From Adineta ricciae (taxonomy: Eukaryota > Rotifera > Eurotatoria > Adinetida > Adinetidae): a stretch of 64,000 nucleotides of DNA. Numbering within the stretch: the stretch's first letter is position 1; each line of letters begins with the position of its first letter. Under the pieces are notes generated by a model. The model did no database searches, was not told the origin of the DNA, and was given only the letters and a program-made list of their open reading frames with translations. Location of the stretch: NCBI GenBank assembly GCA_905250025.1, contig CAJNOJ010000080.1:186001-250000 (forward strand), given 5' to 3'. The position numbers and the translations under genes were made by a program. Positions 1 through 13,645 of the stretch are shown one piece after another.

Positions 1-3000
1 TTATCTTCAACTTGATGATCATCTTCTTCGTGTTCACTGGGTTGAGGAGATTCGGTGTGAGCTCTTTCCGAGCTTCGTCTTTGTTCAAGCTTATGATCAT
101 CTTCGATATCACGTCTTTCTTGTTCAAGTGTTTCACCAGGTATAATCACAGTTCCTTTATCACTGGAAAATTGTTCAGCTTGATGACCCTTATCGTCAAT
201 TAGTGAAGATCTTAGGAAAGCTTGGTCAACGTTAATCTGTTGTTGTGATGAATAATTTGGTTCTTCATGTTTCTCATCTTCATCTTCGCTATGTTGAGTT
301 GATCCAGTGATAATTTGTTGTACACTTGGCTTGCGCTCAGATCTCACTTCATCTACTGCGACCTTTTCAGAGCTTAGTTCTGACTGCAACTTGTGTTGAT
401 CTTGTACATCGGGCCCCGCTTCATGTTGATCAGCTGAAGTTTCTTCCTGTTCAACATCTTGCGGTGTTCCAATATAAAATTTGCCTGATTGTTGATCTTG
501 TTCTTTGTCGACAGTGATGTCATCCGAAATTAATTTTTCATGTGTTTGGTCGGGAGTACGAATCGATGATTCATGTTCAGCTTCGATTGTTGACGAAGGT
601 TCGAAGATTTTATCTGTACTCCAAGTTCGTTCAATGTGCGATTGTTCATTTTCATCTCGGTGCTCGTAATCATGTGACACATCTTCTATTGTTTCATCTT
701 CAATATCTTCAGTCGATTGTTTTAACTCCATTTCACTGGTAGTAGACTGTTGTTGAAGTGTTGTGGTCGGTGGAAATTCTTCACTAAATCTTCGTTCGGG
801 TCGATACTGTTCGCCATAGACTTCTTTTCTTTGGTTCGATGATTGTATCCAATCTTGAGCGTGCGATCGAATTTCATGTGTAATTTTTTCCAATTCACCT
901 GTGGGCTCTTCGATCAATTGTGATTCTTCTTGTGGCCAACGTTCAGTCTCTTGTCGAGTTAAGATCGTTCGATGTATAACAATAGGTATTTCGGCACTGA
1001 ATGGAGAGATGGTATCGCGTTCTTCGATTTGAATGGCTGATGATGATGATAACGGAAAATTTTCGATTTCATGCACGATTTCGTATGAAGTTGCAGGCGG
1101 ATGACGTTGTTCAGTTGTAATAAACGATTCCGCTAAAACTTCTTCATCTTCTCTCACTGATTGTTCTTCGATTTTCGTCGGTTTTTTTGTCCACGAAGCA
1201 GCAAGCATAAGATCACTCATAATGTCTCGAAGATTATCAATTGATGATGGTGGTGATGGTGATCTTAACTGTCGTTCAGCATGTATCGATGGTGTACGTT
1301 CGACAAATAGTGAGCGACGTGAGTCGCCTTCATAGAAAACATCACCCGATACCAGCGGACTTTCCGGTATGAGCGGTTTTTCATGTTCACTCGTATCATT
1401 GTCTTTGTTCGCTTTGTGATAGAATGAACGATGGATATCACCTTCATAGAAACTATCTGCACTAATTCGCGCTTCTTCCGGTATGAGATGAGTGGTATGT
1501 GTTAATGAAGTTTTCTTTTCTCGAGGAGGTTTATCTCCTTCGAAAAAGACGTCGCGTGTAATGACAGGATCTTCAGGAATGAGATGAGATTGCGATTGCC
1601 GAGGTGACAATAATCGGCCATCAGGTCCACGATGAAAATATTCAGCCATTTGTTCAGGTGTCCAATCGTTTTCTGCTGATACTTTCGATTCCTGTTCAAC
1701 AATATCAGTTCTAGTCGGTTGCAAATCCTCGATTTTACTTGATTTGATATCATTGATAATTCGACGTAACTCGTTGACATTTTGTTCGAATAATTCAATT
1801 AAACTATAATCTTCTTGATGAACGTTATTCTGTAAATTTTCGTTGATAGTTTGAAATAAATTTTCTAATTCATCTAATTCGTATTCAATGCGTAATTCAT
1901 CAGTTTTGTTCAACTGAATATCCGACATGAGTGCTTTCAAATCATGAATTTTCGTAAGAGTATCTTGGAAGTTAGCTGCGGTAAACTGATTGTTCTTTAA
2001 ATAGTCAATAATCGAATAAAGTTCATCGATCTTATCGTCGAATTGTTCGATTTGATCTTCAATTTGTAGAAGTGATGAAGAACGAATAGTTTTCATTTCA
2101 GAAATCTGCTCTTTTACATCAGGAAATGAACGTTGATCTTCCGGTGAGATTTCAGTCTTCAGATTCTCTTCAATCAACTCTGACGTTGGTTCTATCGGTA
2201 ATGTACAGAGATTGCCCGCGGAAGTAACCAATGAATCTTGATGAGTAGACTTCCCTCTTGTCGGGCTACTTGTTTCTTCGACTACTGACGGTGGAATAAC
2301 TTCCATTGACCAGCTATTTTCACTTTGTTTCAACTTCCGAAGATGTTTATCAGCTAAACGTTGAACATTTTCTATCGTTAACGGTTTTTCGTCGACTGAT
2401 GGTGATGGTGGTTGTCGTTTGTTTGGTTCTTCTGTTGCCACAAGTTCTTCTTCAGTTTCGCTGTCAGTTAAGAATGTCTGATCGAATGCTGGTGGTAATT
2501 TGACAGTTGCACGTTTCATGACCGGCGATGAAAACTTCTGTAAATGCGTTTCAGCTTCGGATATAGGTATTGGCTGTGCGATCCAAAATAAATTCTTCGC
2601 TTTAACAAGTAAATACGGACTTTTTGGAGCTTGAGCATCATAATGGATCTCGACCGATTCGGGAATTTCAGGAAATGATTCAATCATGGGCGATGTTTGA
2701 ACGGCTAACGATTGATTGAATAAACTATGCTTATAGATGTCAAGTGGTGAAGTTGCGATATCAACTTTGTGATGTGGTTCAAACTGTTCTTTGAGTGATT
2801 CGAGAATAGTACCTGTTACAGCTGTTACACCTTCGTTGACAGCTAAACGTGAACGTAAAACAGATAGTTCGTGTTCAGCTGTTAACAATTCCGATTGTAA
2901 TAATGGAGATTCTTTTTCGAGAAGATTTGTAATGCTCTGTTCGAATGTTAATGTATTTGGTAATGGTAATCGCCGTTGATGAACTGGTGATTGCGGTATC

Positions 3001-3217
3001 GTATCTATTCGAGATAGTCTCGTTGATGTACTCGTGCCTTCATATTGTGACATCGATGACGAAAGATTCGATTCTGCGTTAGCGGTCATATGAGGAGAAG
3101 AAGAAGTAGGAGAAAAAAGAGAAGGAACAGCAGTAGAAGGAGAAGTAGAAGAGATTAATAATGATGCAGCTTTCGATGATGACGGTGGTATTTCTTCTCC
3201 TTTGTCGGTAAGAATGG
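1..3217 (-). CDS. Giant ankyrin exon, partial (left copy)
   Basis: Minus-strand open frame from a splice acceptor at 3217 to the window edge, matching the first part of the giant exon at 25653-28866. The copies differ by in-frame indels of 3 or 6 nt. I found no stop or frameshift in the stretches compared. The translated region contains the threefold LIPE...YEGD motif (about 1320-1600) and the W-x-Q-S...YG-x-x-YRP motif (about 790-860). Everything downstream, including the tandem acidic repeats, lies beyond the window or in the missing part. It is probably a functional allele and not a decayed copy. Confidence 0.8.
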
Positions 3218-3992
3218 CTGTAAACAATAGAAAACAAGGAAAATCGAGAGATGTGGTCGCTTAATAATAGAGACTGTATCCTTTTTTGATTCTGCTGCTT
3301 ATTCTTCGTGGTGAATTTGATCGGAAAGAGAACGAGAGAAAAAAAGCTGGAATGAAGAAGAAAAAATCTGTCGAACATACACGAAATTGAATCTATTTTT
3401 AGAAATTCAAATCGAATATTACATTAAATCAAACTCGACGAGTATGGACACGAGACATGTGATACAGTCTGTCTCGTTATGAAAAGAAGAATGAAGAAGA
3501 CTTTCCCTATCATATCATTGTTTGAAAACGTTAATGGAAAGAGAATGTACACTGTCGAAAAACGGAAGCGAGAGCTATACATCATGCGAAGAACATCGAA
3601 CTATGCTCTCGTATCGTTTCACTCGATAGATTGACTGAAATGTAGAGCAAGATAAATGTGTAACGATGTTAGTGGGAAGAATCAAATCCATGCGTTAAGT
3701 TTCGTTCCAAAATTATTTTTATAGCTACATGCGAATGTTTTGTTATGCTATTTCATAATCATAACCCACCCCATTCTCAAAAATCATGCGTTTTTTTTTT
3801 CAAATCTGATTGCTTACGTTATGAAGTTCTCGATTCATCTTGAACTAGAATAATCATGTCAATTAGATAATGAAGTTTTTTTGAATTTCACATGCAATTT
3901 TTCGTTACTAACACTAGTTTACTTAGTAGTAATAGTAGCAGCAGCAGCAGGATCAATAGAATTTAAAACTATCTAATGAACTAATATCTTAC

Positions 3993-6585
3993 CTTCTTTA
4001 TTCGAAGTAGTTGCTGATTGCTCAGTAGCACTGGTACTGCTCTCCAGATGGTCTAAATGAAGGGAAAAAAAAGACATTATTAAATGAAAATCTAGTTTTA
4101 CTCAACGAATGAGTTTCAGATAGAATAGTCTTCATGCGCAGTCAATTTCACCTTCAAACATGCGTGTACGCAAACATCATTGCCAACGAAGATTACATTT
4201 GTAATCATCAAAAATGGGCTGTGAAGATGAAACATTATATCTATTAACTAAATGGATCTTACATTCATTTTTCTCGAAGACAGACCTCAGGTTCACGTTA
4301 CATTGATAGAAAAAAAAATGTGCTTTTCTGATTACTAGTATATATCTAGATATAGATATTTAGAGAGAGATAGAGAACGGGAGCGTTTTCATGTACATGC
4401 GCCGGACATTAGACAAACGGGTTATGGTTGAAGCATGCCGGGACAAAGATCAATCAATCGTTTCGTGCTGGTATAGTTGCATGAAATGCAATCTATCTAA
4501 TGCGCTTCTACCTTCGGGCGATCGAAATGGATCGGTTGATGTTAATACTGGCGTTTCGACATCATATGATTCAACAAGATCTTCATCGCTTATATCTGAA
4601 TTTATATGCGCTGCAGACAGTGTTGAATTACTCGAAGTAACGTTCGTATTAGCGCCTTGAGCGGTCACGTAGGTGGCTGTTGACGATGATGCTTGTGAAG
4701 TATCTGCGGTTTCGTATATTGTTGATACAGACGATGCACTTGTTGGTGCAACTGATGTAGCTGTTTCCGAAGCGACTAACGATGACGGAAGTACCGGAGG
4801 AAATGGATGTTGTGTATCATCATTGAGACTTCCATATGAACCATGTAAATTATCATAATCAGATAGTAGTGAACGTGCGGGTGTTGCACTACCTGTATTC
4901 AACTGTTGCGCGATGGGTGTATCGAACGGACTAATGTCATTTGAGTCAACGCTACTCTCCTTACTACTGGTTAGTAAAGTTTTTGAACGATCGGATGTTA
5001 CACTGTTAGGCATTAGTGTTGAAGTACTCGTGGAAAGTTCTTCTTCGTCCGATTGCAGATTTGTTGTCGATGATGTTAGTTCCGGCTGTGGTGGACTAAT
5101 AACAGTCACGGAGGTTGTTATTTTCGGAGTTGATTTCGTCGTCACAATATCGAGTAAGGGTGAAGTGGTTTTCGTGGTATTCGAACCTGAGTCGACTGAA
5201 ACGAGCGTTAGCGGACGCGTTATCGGCGAAGTAGAGGACTCATCTGGTGTCGATATAGTCTCAGATAATGTTGGTGGATCGTCACGAGATGTTTTACTTG
5301 TTGAGGATGTTTGTACTGAAACTTTTATTGGTAATGTTTGTTGCTTGTTATTTGTACTTGAATTGAGATTATTTGTAGCTTGATCATATTTTTCAAATGC
5401 TTTTTCGGCTTGTTGCAAAATATTCTCAGACATGTGTTTCGCGAATTCTGTAATTTCATTTGGTGCTGAAGGTAGTTCAGATGACTGTTCGGTTACATCA
5501 TTTGATGCCGTTGACGTGATACTCAATGGTTCACTGATCGATTTTGTTATCACTGGTGAATCTGTGATTAGAGTGACTCTTGCTGGATCGACAGTGAATG
5601 ATTCTACAGTTTCGTTAAGAGCGAGTTTTTCATCGGCCAATTCGTTACTGTTTGACGGCTGTTGAATATAAATCGGCGGAGCAGATGCTTGTCGAAGAAT
5701 ATTCATGTCCGTATCATTTTCAGATATAATACCAAATGTATCGACAAGATTCAGAACTTTCTTGACGACATTATCAGTTTGTTGAATGAGTGTAGGGTCG
5801 GTACTGTTATTATTATTATTATTATTATTACTACTACTACTAGCACCATACAAAGAGAAATGTCTTGGCGGTTTTGCAGGTGGTGAACTAATCTCAGTAG
5901 ATGAGGATGAACCTGATTCATCGCCATGGCGAGGTGGTTTAGCTGGCGGTGGTGTTAGCGGAAGAGAAGTAGTTGATTCATTTGAATCAACAGGGACTTC
6001 GGTTAGTAATGGTTCGGAAGTCTCATTTACATTTGCTGATCGAATCGATATTGCCGGTGCTGCTTGTAGTTCGTTGTTACTTATATCAACGGATTTCTTT
6101 TTTGTCATCATCGATTTTTTCAATGGTTTCACAACAGCATGTTTCAATGCATGTGCTAATGCACGTGCTTGATCGGGTATTATTTTCGATTTTATCAAGC
6201 GTTCACCTACGGCAGGTGCTGCTTGAGCGGACACAGCACGTGTAGGTGCTGGAAAGAAATTAGTAGTTAGGAAAAGCAAGTTCGAGAAGAAGAAGAAAAA
6301 ACTTGGAATAAAACTTACGAATATCATCAAGTAATTGAGCTGTTTGTTCAGCTAACTGCTCGGTTGCTGTTACTGTCGGTTGTGCATGTAACACATCTTC
6401 ATCTAATTTGTTGAGATCCAATTTAGCTGGAGAAACATAAGTTTGCTGAACAATAGTATCCATAACAGGCGGAGCAGGTTTTGATAATGGTTCATTTTCT
6501 GCTAAGATTGGCGTTGGTTCCTTGGCAATATGAACGACACTAAAGTCATCGTTTCGTTGAACTGGTGGTCTGGCCTTTGTGTAAA
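3993..6585 (-). CDS. Ankyrin C-terminal tail exons (left copy)
   Basis: Three exons equivalent to the right copy. 6319-6585 is a 267-nt exon ending D-D-I with a phase-1 donor. 4450-6248 is a terminal exon of about 600 codons with a stop at 4450. 3993-4052 is a 60-nt exon that links to the giant exon instead. The terminal exon is Ser/Thr/Pro-rich with two PPAKPPRH motifs (SH3-ligand-like) and an Asn run encoded by the AAT repeat near 5808-5832. Relative to the right copy the Ser/Asn run differs (four Ser, eight Asn here). The introns 3218-3992 and 4053-4449 hold nothing else I can recognise. Confidence 0.75.
5808..5842. repeat. AAT/AGT trinucleotide microsatellite in coding sequence (left copy)
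   Basis: Runs of TTA then CTA on the plus strand encode Ser-Asn homopolymers in the ankyrin tail exon. Its counterpart at 31448-31486 has three more Asn codons and one Ser codon fewer, so the tract is polymorphic between the copies. Confidence 0.9.
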
Positions 6586-7097
6586 CTTGAATGGAAAAGA
6601 ACGAGTAGTTAGAAATGCTTACTAAGGATGCTCCGAGGAAGAGAAAGAAAATGTCGGCTGCTTGTCCTCGATAGATTCAATGGACTTGCTCAACCAAAAG
6701 AATTAGAAATTTTCTTCCTTTGCCTGACAAACGTCTTTTATTTTTCTGTTTAATACTACACAGGATATGTAGAGTTTTCTCATCTCGAAAAGCAAATTCA
6801 CAAATCATCTAGCATCAGTCAGTGTATCAACGAAGTATTATGTCAATTATGATTACTAATCGAACAACATCTCTTTAATTACAAAAATATAACATTGACA
6901 TCGTTGTGCATTATTTTGATTCGATGTGGAATATTGATCAAGTCGAACAACGCTATGCTCATTCTTGTTCTCTTTATTCCTATAATTGGATGTTTAGAAA
7001 TGAAAAGAAAACCTCTTCTTTTTTTCTTTCTTCTGAGACAAACTCTTCGTAAATGATTCTAACAAGCCTATGAATAGAACGAAGAAAATAATCTTAC

Positions 7098-8693
7098 GCG
7101 GTGATAATGGTGTGATGCGTCCTTCGCCAATATCTGTGCTTCGTCGTTTTCCTGTCGAATCATCATGATCAGCTGAAAATAGAAATGCAATGATTATACA
7201 TGAATTATATAGAGATCAAAACGACAAATATAAAAAGAAAAGTCACAGCAAACTCGATCAAGACTGCATGCAGAATAGAGAACACATCAAGCTGAAAAGA
7301 ACCTTTATCACGTGTCAGACGGTTCAATTTGTCTCTGAGACTTTCAAGATGTGTCAGTTCGAATGGATGAGCATAACAACTCAATGGTGTCATCGATCCT
7401 GATTTGCTAAATGGTTGATAGATGGAATAATAGCCACCATAACGTGATGCGGGCGTTGGTGCTTTACTTGAATCAACAAAATGTAAGGGAGCATCACGTT
7501 CACCTTGGAAAATACATAGAAACAACATTGACGAGTAGTAACAACAATGGCAACAACAAAAAGCTAGAAATGTGCTTATCTATTTTCGTCAATCTACGAG
7601 ACAACATTTAGACAATATTTATCGATATGAACCTAATTTTCTATCGGAAATCTTTGCATTTATGATCGTATCTGCACTTGATGTTGATGATGACGAAGGA
7701 ATATGTTCTCTCGATATATCTCTTTTAACCATCTTAAGCGGTTCTAATTGTTTAAATTGTAAAGTTGGATTCTGTTGAGAAGAGAGTTTCTCAGTTGTTT
7801 GTTCTCCTACATCTTCTTCAGTCGATTCTTCGTATGTGATCGTTTTTATTATTGTTCGTGAACGATTTCCATGATCAATGGTAGAATCTTGAGAGTTTTC
7901 AAAAGAGAACACACATTTATCGAAATATTCTCATGAAAAAAAAGTCTTCTATTCTCATTCTGCTCTTCTTTCGTTAACTTACTAGATCTTACATAACGAC
8001 GACGTTCATATTCTTCATCACTTTCAAAACCTTCATCGAACTAAATAAAGAGAAAGAACACAACGATTATATACAAGTCGAGCATAGAAAGAAACATACG
8101 CGACGTCCACCATATCCTGATCCTTCAATACTGCCACCGCGACTTGTTAAACGAGCTTTAGCAACTTCTTTCTCGGCGGCATCAGTTACCCACTCGATGT
8201 TAAAGACACAATTGTGCACAATATTTTCTTTACCAATTTTACGTAAAGCTTGTTGAAGGCAGTTACCTAACGAAAGGTATTGAATGAGAAAGACTTTCAG
8301 TCAGAAATGTTCGTACCCGTTGCATCAGTGCCGCGTGATTTAAGCCAGTAACGTAACATATGCAAAGCAGCATTTTGTCCATATTCATCCATCAATTTTG
8401 TCACTTCTTCTTCAGTGAGTTCGAGTTCAGCAGCGAGTGTTGGCCATTCTGAGCCAAGGGATTTCGCGATGTCAGTTAGACGAATTTCACCTTTTCGATA
8501 CATATCATCCGATCGCCAACCTACACAAAATCTTTCGTCAATCCATTCGCGTATATCAATTCTGAGCACTCACTTTCTGAACGTGGTTCACGATCAACAG
8601 AATGAAGATTTCGAAGACGTTCCTCGTGCTAAATCAAAGTTCAATCAAATCAAAGCAACTTACTACGAAAACTAAACTTACTCCCAGTGCATC
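7098..8693 (-). CDS. Ankyrin death domain and following exons (left copy)
   Basis: Exons, 5' to 3' on the minus strand: 8682-8693 (12-nt microexon, DALG), 8574-8628, 8317-8520 and 8100-8266 (death domain), 7983-8040, alternative terminal exon 7619-7887, 7303-7503, 7098-7172. Exon lengths equal those of the right copy, and splice phases agree throughout. The death domain keeps the G-E-I-R-L-T-D-I-A start and the W-P-T-L-A core. The 512-nt intron 6586-7097 shows no gene. Confidence 0.8.
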
Positions 8694-8749
8694 CTAGAAA
8701 GACGAAATCAAATAACGTTAGAACAACGAATCATCAACTGATGTCCTAC

Positions 8750-11263
8750 CTTATCGTAAGATGGTAGGATGATATTCAAATTGCAGATCGGCTGTAGTGT
8801 TTGCGGATCAACAGAAGTGTTTGCTGGTGCATGACCATTCGTCATTGTGACTGATGATGTTCTCGGAATAGGTGTTAACTTTCCATTATCTTTAGAGAAA
8901 ACAACACGTCCCGATGGTTCTTGTTGTTGATCACGTATTCGAATAACACACGGCAAACGATTTTCTCGAAATGCTCGAAATGTAAATGTTAATTGTTCAT
9001 TTGTTTTTGTAATAGTTTGTAAATTAGTCGATTGTAAATCCAAATAGATCGTATTTCCGTTAACAACCTCCACTTCCCTGGATTTGGCGATTTCAATGAA
9101 ATGCTCTTGCATTTCTAATGTTTTGTTTTCTTTATCGTCAGTGATACAGAAAAGACGTGCTAATGCTTCATTGGGATCGTTTCGTTTTGCGAAAACAACA
9201 AAACGAGACATATACGGGACGGCAGATGCTTCGCGATAGATTTCATGAGCTAATTTTAGAACATCAGGTACACCTTGCGCATCGATTAGCCAAAATCTAT
9301 TAACGAAAGAACTTGATGTGAGTCAATGTTGATAAAAAATACAACTGTAGCATTCTGGTAGGAATCTTAACAAGCTTTTATCTCCTATATTCAGAAAATA
9401 TTGTTCACGCCTACACACATTTCAATGCTCACAATCGGAAAAGATTCGTCTGAAAAACACCAAAGTAGTAAAAATAGATTTCTACTGAAAGAATGCTCAA
9501 TCAATTGATGCGCTCATTGTATTCTTCTCGGGCAATTCAATCAACAGTAAAGCATCATCGAAAGATTCTCATATTCTTCATTAATAATCTATATGGTTAC
9601 TAGACATGCTCATAATTTCTTCGAACATCTTTACCTGGCTGAAACTGTTGTTGTAAACGTCGCACAATCGTTGGAGAATGTCAATGGAGTATGTCCTGTG
9701 ATATCATCGAATTGTGCGGCATGTGTACCACCCGTAATGCTACATAATAATCGTAAGGTTTGAGAATCACTGGTGTATGCATTGCCATGCTGTGCATCTT
9801 TCGAAGTACCTTGCTTGTTTGCTTTCGTTGGCAATGGAATTGTTACGGTAATTGGTTTGTGAAATTTTCTTCGACGTGGCTCGACTGTGACGACAGGACT
9901 AACATTAACACGTGATCCGTAGACACGTTGAATCGTTTGAGAAGAAATCGGTAAAACGTGAAGTGATACGCGAATACGTTTTTGTAAAGCTTTTTCAGGT
10001 ACATGAGCTTGACATGATGGAATTATTGTTGATGTTAAGAGACCACCATGCTCATCGACAAAATGCGATTCCTGATGTAGTCGTGTTATCAATGCGAAAT
10101 AACGTGGAAAATCATTAGTGATAATACGAGTTATTCGACGTGAATTGAGTTGTTCAGTAGATTCGAGTCCTGATATGAAGAGAGGAAATGTAGAAAAGAA
10201 ACATCAGAAAACGATGTTTACCTTCGGATTCGAAAGCATCACCAAGTGTTTCGCGCACAGCGTCATCTGTGATTGGACCCGTATGTTCTGTCCATTTTTC
10301 ACCGTTATCACTTCGTAGAACAATAATTTCGCGTTCATGATTTCGTAATGAAGCAAAGTGAGGAATTTCAAGAATGACAGGCCTAGAAAAACAAAGCCAA
10401 AAATCGTCATCCTCATTATCATCATTAAATTAAAATATTCTCTGAAGTCTGCAATGAATTTCATCAAATGGCGACATCGAAAACAAAAGTTAATATCCCA
10501 GATGATGCTTACATGTGACAACTATCATGAGAATATATCTCAAACAACAATTTTTTCTTATTACTGCATAAAAATGAATGATTTCTGGAGATTTGATTTT
10601 CATTAAGCTAAACTTACCCGAGAAATTTGCAATTCACAGGTCCAACTTCCAAAACTCTTGCTGCTAATGCTTCACCTTCGTTAATCGGTGGAGGTACAAC
10701 TAGTTTATCACGCTTGATGAATCGACATGTAATTCTTGTCGGCATACTGGCACGTTTGGGTGGAATAATAACCCGTACACCCGAATGTCGACATCCACGC
10801 ATAGCACCACCACGAGCATCGACCAAAAAGCTCACCAAAAATCTACATAGACATCAACCAATCAATAAGCTATATCATTAGCATAAGCCGCACAAGAAAA
10901 AAAAACAGGCAAATAACTGTCAATGAGTTTAAGGAGATTAGTAGTTTAGTTTGAAAAAAAAAACAAACTAAGCATGTGTGAGAACTTACGATCGGCAATA
11001 AAAACGATCCCTAGAAAGACATAACAGATACACATCACGCTCATGCTGATCGATAGGTTTCATGCGAGTCACATCGAATCGAAAACGAAGGTCAGAAGTT
11101 GGAAAAAGTTTACTCACCCTCCATGTCGTGGTCTACTAATCATCTCATTATCGGCAGGCATTGTTTGAGAAATTTTTATTGGCGTTTGTGAATGATCGAG
11201 AAGATTATCTCGACTTTCATTCCAATTATCTTTTGTTGCTAATGCTGGATATTCGGAATCTTC
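8750..11263 (-). CDS. Ankyrin ZU5-UPA module (left copy)
   Basis: Exons 11118-11263, optional 21-nt microexon 10990-11010, 10618-10842 (starts the first ZU5 with [17 protein letters not shown]), 10222-10382, 9635-10169, and 8750-9296 (second ZU5 and UPA). All have the same lengths and phases as in the right copy. The module binds spectrin and positions the membrane adaptor in known ankyrins. The 338-nt intron 9297-9634 holds no recognisable gene. Confidence 0.82.
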
Positions 11264-11299
11264 CTGCAAATAAAACATCGAGATTAAAAAAAAAGGAAA

Positions 11300-13118
11300 T
11301 TCGATACGAGCCGATTGATTTACTTTAACAAATGATGTTGGATGAAGTTTATTCTCTTCGGTTTCATTCATGAGAACACCTTCGCGTAAGTATTGCATAT
11401 GCACATTTGAACTAGCATCACCAAGCATGTCTACAGATGAAGAGAAAAAAAAAGAACGTCGGTTACAAAAGACGGTCTGCAATTGATATAGTGGATAATT
11501 AGCAGCATTCATGCGCGCGTATCTGCTGGGGATAGAGAAAAAAAAGGAAGCAGAGGATGTTCAGTTTTGATCATTCATTCGTTTGACAAGCAGAAACAAA
11601 AATGTTCAAACTGCAGACATACGACTACCTTGAGTCGTTTTTTGTTGAGACTTTAAATTGTTTATGGCTCTCGCCATATCAAAATATCCAAGTTCAGGAT
11701 AGACAATATCATCTTCATCTGTTTTTCTATCTTCTAGATAAGTAGATGATATGTAGACCATGTCGTTTTTCCTCGTTATTGGTTTGTCTCGAATCAAAGT
11801 GATATTTACCTGCTTCATCATCAGAATCTGTGACTGGATGTTCTTCATGAGAGACTTCCGGTGCTTGAATCTAAAATTCAGCACTCAGAAAATATCAAAA
11901 AGAAATGATCGATTAGTTACCTTATAACGCTCTTCGCTTGATGTTTCTTGTTTATTCACAAGTGTTGCTTCAGTAACACCTTTGAGTTCTTCGACAACGG
12001 ATATGTAACCAAGACGTTGTGCAATGGATAACGCAGTCATTCCATGCTAGAAAGATCGAGATGATGTAATCTAATCGGAAAGAAAACATGACATGGGATT
12101 ACTTTGTTTGTTTTATTTGGCGAAGCACCATGTTCAAGTAATAATTTAACAATCATAACATGTCCTTGTTGAGCAGCTGAATGAAGTGGTGTGAACATGA
12201 GCTGAAAGGAAAATAGTGATGATCATTTCGAAAAACTGCTTTTTTTCTGAATTATCCTACATTTGTTTCTGCATTAACGTTGGCACCGAGTTTAAGTAAA
12301 TACCGAACCATATTGATATGACCAAAATGACAAGCAACATGTAAACTTGTATAACCAGTCTAAAAATAATAAACATTTTCTTGTATCTGTTACAATGCTT
12401 TCTCAAATATCCTCGATAATCATGCTGACAAAAAACATATTGACCGCTCATATCCAGGGTCTACAGTTTGGTAATTGATTTCGATTATCCAAGGACTATC
12501 TGATGAGAGAATAGAATAGGATCTAATGAGAATTTAGTTCAAATGTAGACATTGTCATGGAATAGAGATGATTACTCTTTTGTCTTCTTCTGTTCGAAGT
12601 AGTCATATGATCAATTATTTGCTTACAACTGTTTGAGCATTAATATCTGCATTTTTACGGATTAATGCTTCGGCACATTGAACACGATCTTCTTGCGCAC
12701 ATAAGTGTAATGGTGTCAGTTGACTTTTCGATCCAGTGTTCGGATTTGCTTGGTTTTCCAGAAGAAGTGTTGTCACATTCAGGTGACCATCTTGACAACT
12801 CAAATGTAATGGTGTAAAACCACCTGTTGATTGAGCATTGGTATTCGCATTGTATTCTAGCAATGTTTCAGAAATAGCCTTCGCATTTTTCTTCGCTGCG
12901 ATATGTAATGGTGTGTAACCATTGCGCGCTGTTACATGTGGACTTGCAGCATGTTGCAATAAAAGTAGAGCTATATTTTCATGATTATAATGAACAGCAC
13001 AATGTAATGGTGTTAGATCATTCTAGAAAGAACGAGTTGAGAATGGGAGATATGTTGGATTTGTAAGGATTCATTCTTACTTTGCCTTGTATGTCTGCAG
13101 TTGCTCCTTTTTGGAGAA
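11300..13118 (-). CDS. Ankyrin last repeats and linker, 5'-truncated (left copy)
   Basis: Exons carry the last ankyrin repeats (12627-13022 with about four repeats, then single-repeat exons near 12260-12360, 12095-12200 and 11925-12050) and the acidic linker. The most 5' exon, 13081-13118, is cut by the N at 13119, so about 16 upstream repeats and the start are absent. The linker in this copy has changes such as DMARAI where the right copy reads DMPRAV. Confidence 0.78.
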
Positions 13119-13119
13119 N
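13119..13119. other. Single-N assembly junction
   Basis: One undetermined base where the left ankyrin copy stops in mid-exon and the 3' flank of the main copy begins. The homologous exon at 38729-38827 continues without a break, so the N marks a join between unrelated ends and not a mere ambiguous base. Confidence 0.85.
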
Positions 13120-13645
13120 AGAAATCAATTGATATAGAAAGAAAATGAAAAAAAAAGAAAAGAATTGATCTCGTTTTTTTCTCTTGGTAAGAAGATAAGA
13201 AAATGACTTTAATTTTGATATACGATCAAACGTGTTTCACACGTATTTCTGTCGTCATGTAGAAGATTTTTCCAATCAATTATGCTCCTATGTTATAAAT
13301 AGCATACAGAGAAATAAAAACTGAATTTATAATCAAACACACAAATACAACCGCAAATCGGTTGATGACAAAGCAAAAGAAAAAGAAATGAATATTGTCA
13401 GTACATGATACAAGACTACCCCTTCAATGTTGATGTTCACCTGAAATAAACAAAAACAAAGACATGAATATACTGATTGAGACATTCCGTTTTGGATTAG
13501 TAGCATTTAGTGGTAAAACACAGCAAGCAAGCGTAAAAGTCATGCATTCGTGAGAAGTTGAAACGCGTAGAGAGACGATGACGAGGAAAAGAGAGAAAGA
13601 GAGATGGACGATTGAAAGTGAGAGATGTTTACCACATAAGAAAAT
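13120..13645. other. 3' flank of the main ankyrin copy
   Basis: No gene seen. On the minus strand a donor-like site (GTAAAC, 13632-13627) lies 13 nt after the ankyrin stop and an acceptor-like site (TTTCAG) ends at 13441, so a 3'-UTR intron of about 192 nt is possible. The rest is AT-rich and featureless to me. Confidence 0.5.

Larger units (their letters stand above)
1..13118. repeat. Left member of a 13.1-kb direct duplication (probable allelic haplotig)
   Basis: This whole block matches 25653-38766 in the same orientation, exon for exon and intron for intron. Sampled stretches differ by roughly one to six substitutions per hundred bases by eye. Indels in exons are multiples of three, for example near 1040, 2400 and 3110-3130. 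The match stops exactly at the N at 13119: after the shared ggagaa the right copy continues the ankyrin-repeat exon while the left sequence becomes unrelated. On the left the copy runs off the window edge inside the giant exon. The combination suggests the second allele of one locus placed in tandem by scaffolding. A true tandem duplication is possible but less likely. Confidence 0.9.

Noticed and set aside
4913-5383. Plus-strand open frame of 156 codons opposite the ankyrin T2 exon, conserved at 30554-31024
   Set aside because: It is a mirror of a low-complexity Ser/Thr-rich coding exon on the minus strand. Conservation follows from the allele, and codons show no independent constraint.
1-13118. 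Left ankyrin copy as a pseudogene
   Set aside because: Every exon checked has the same length and phase as in the main copy, splice sites are intact, and indels are in frame. The truncation is at an assembly junction.
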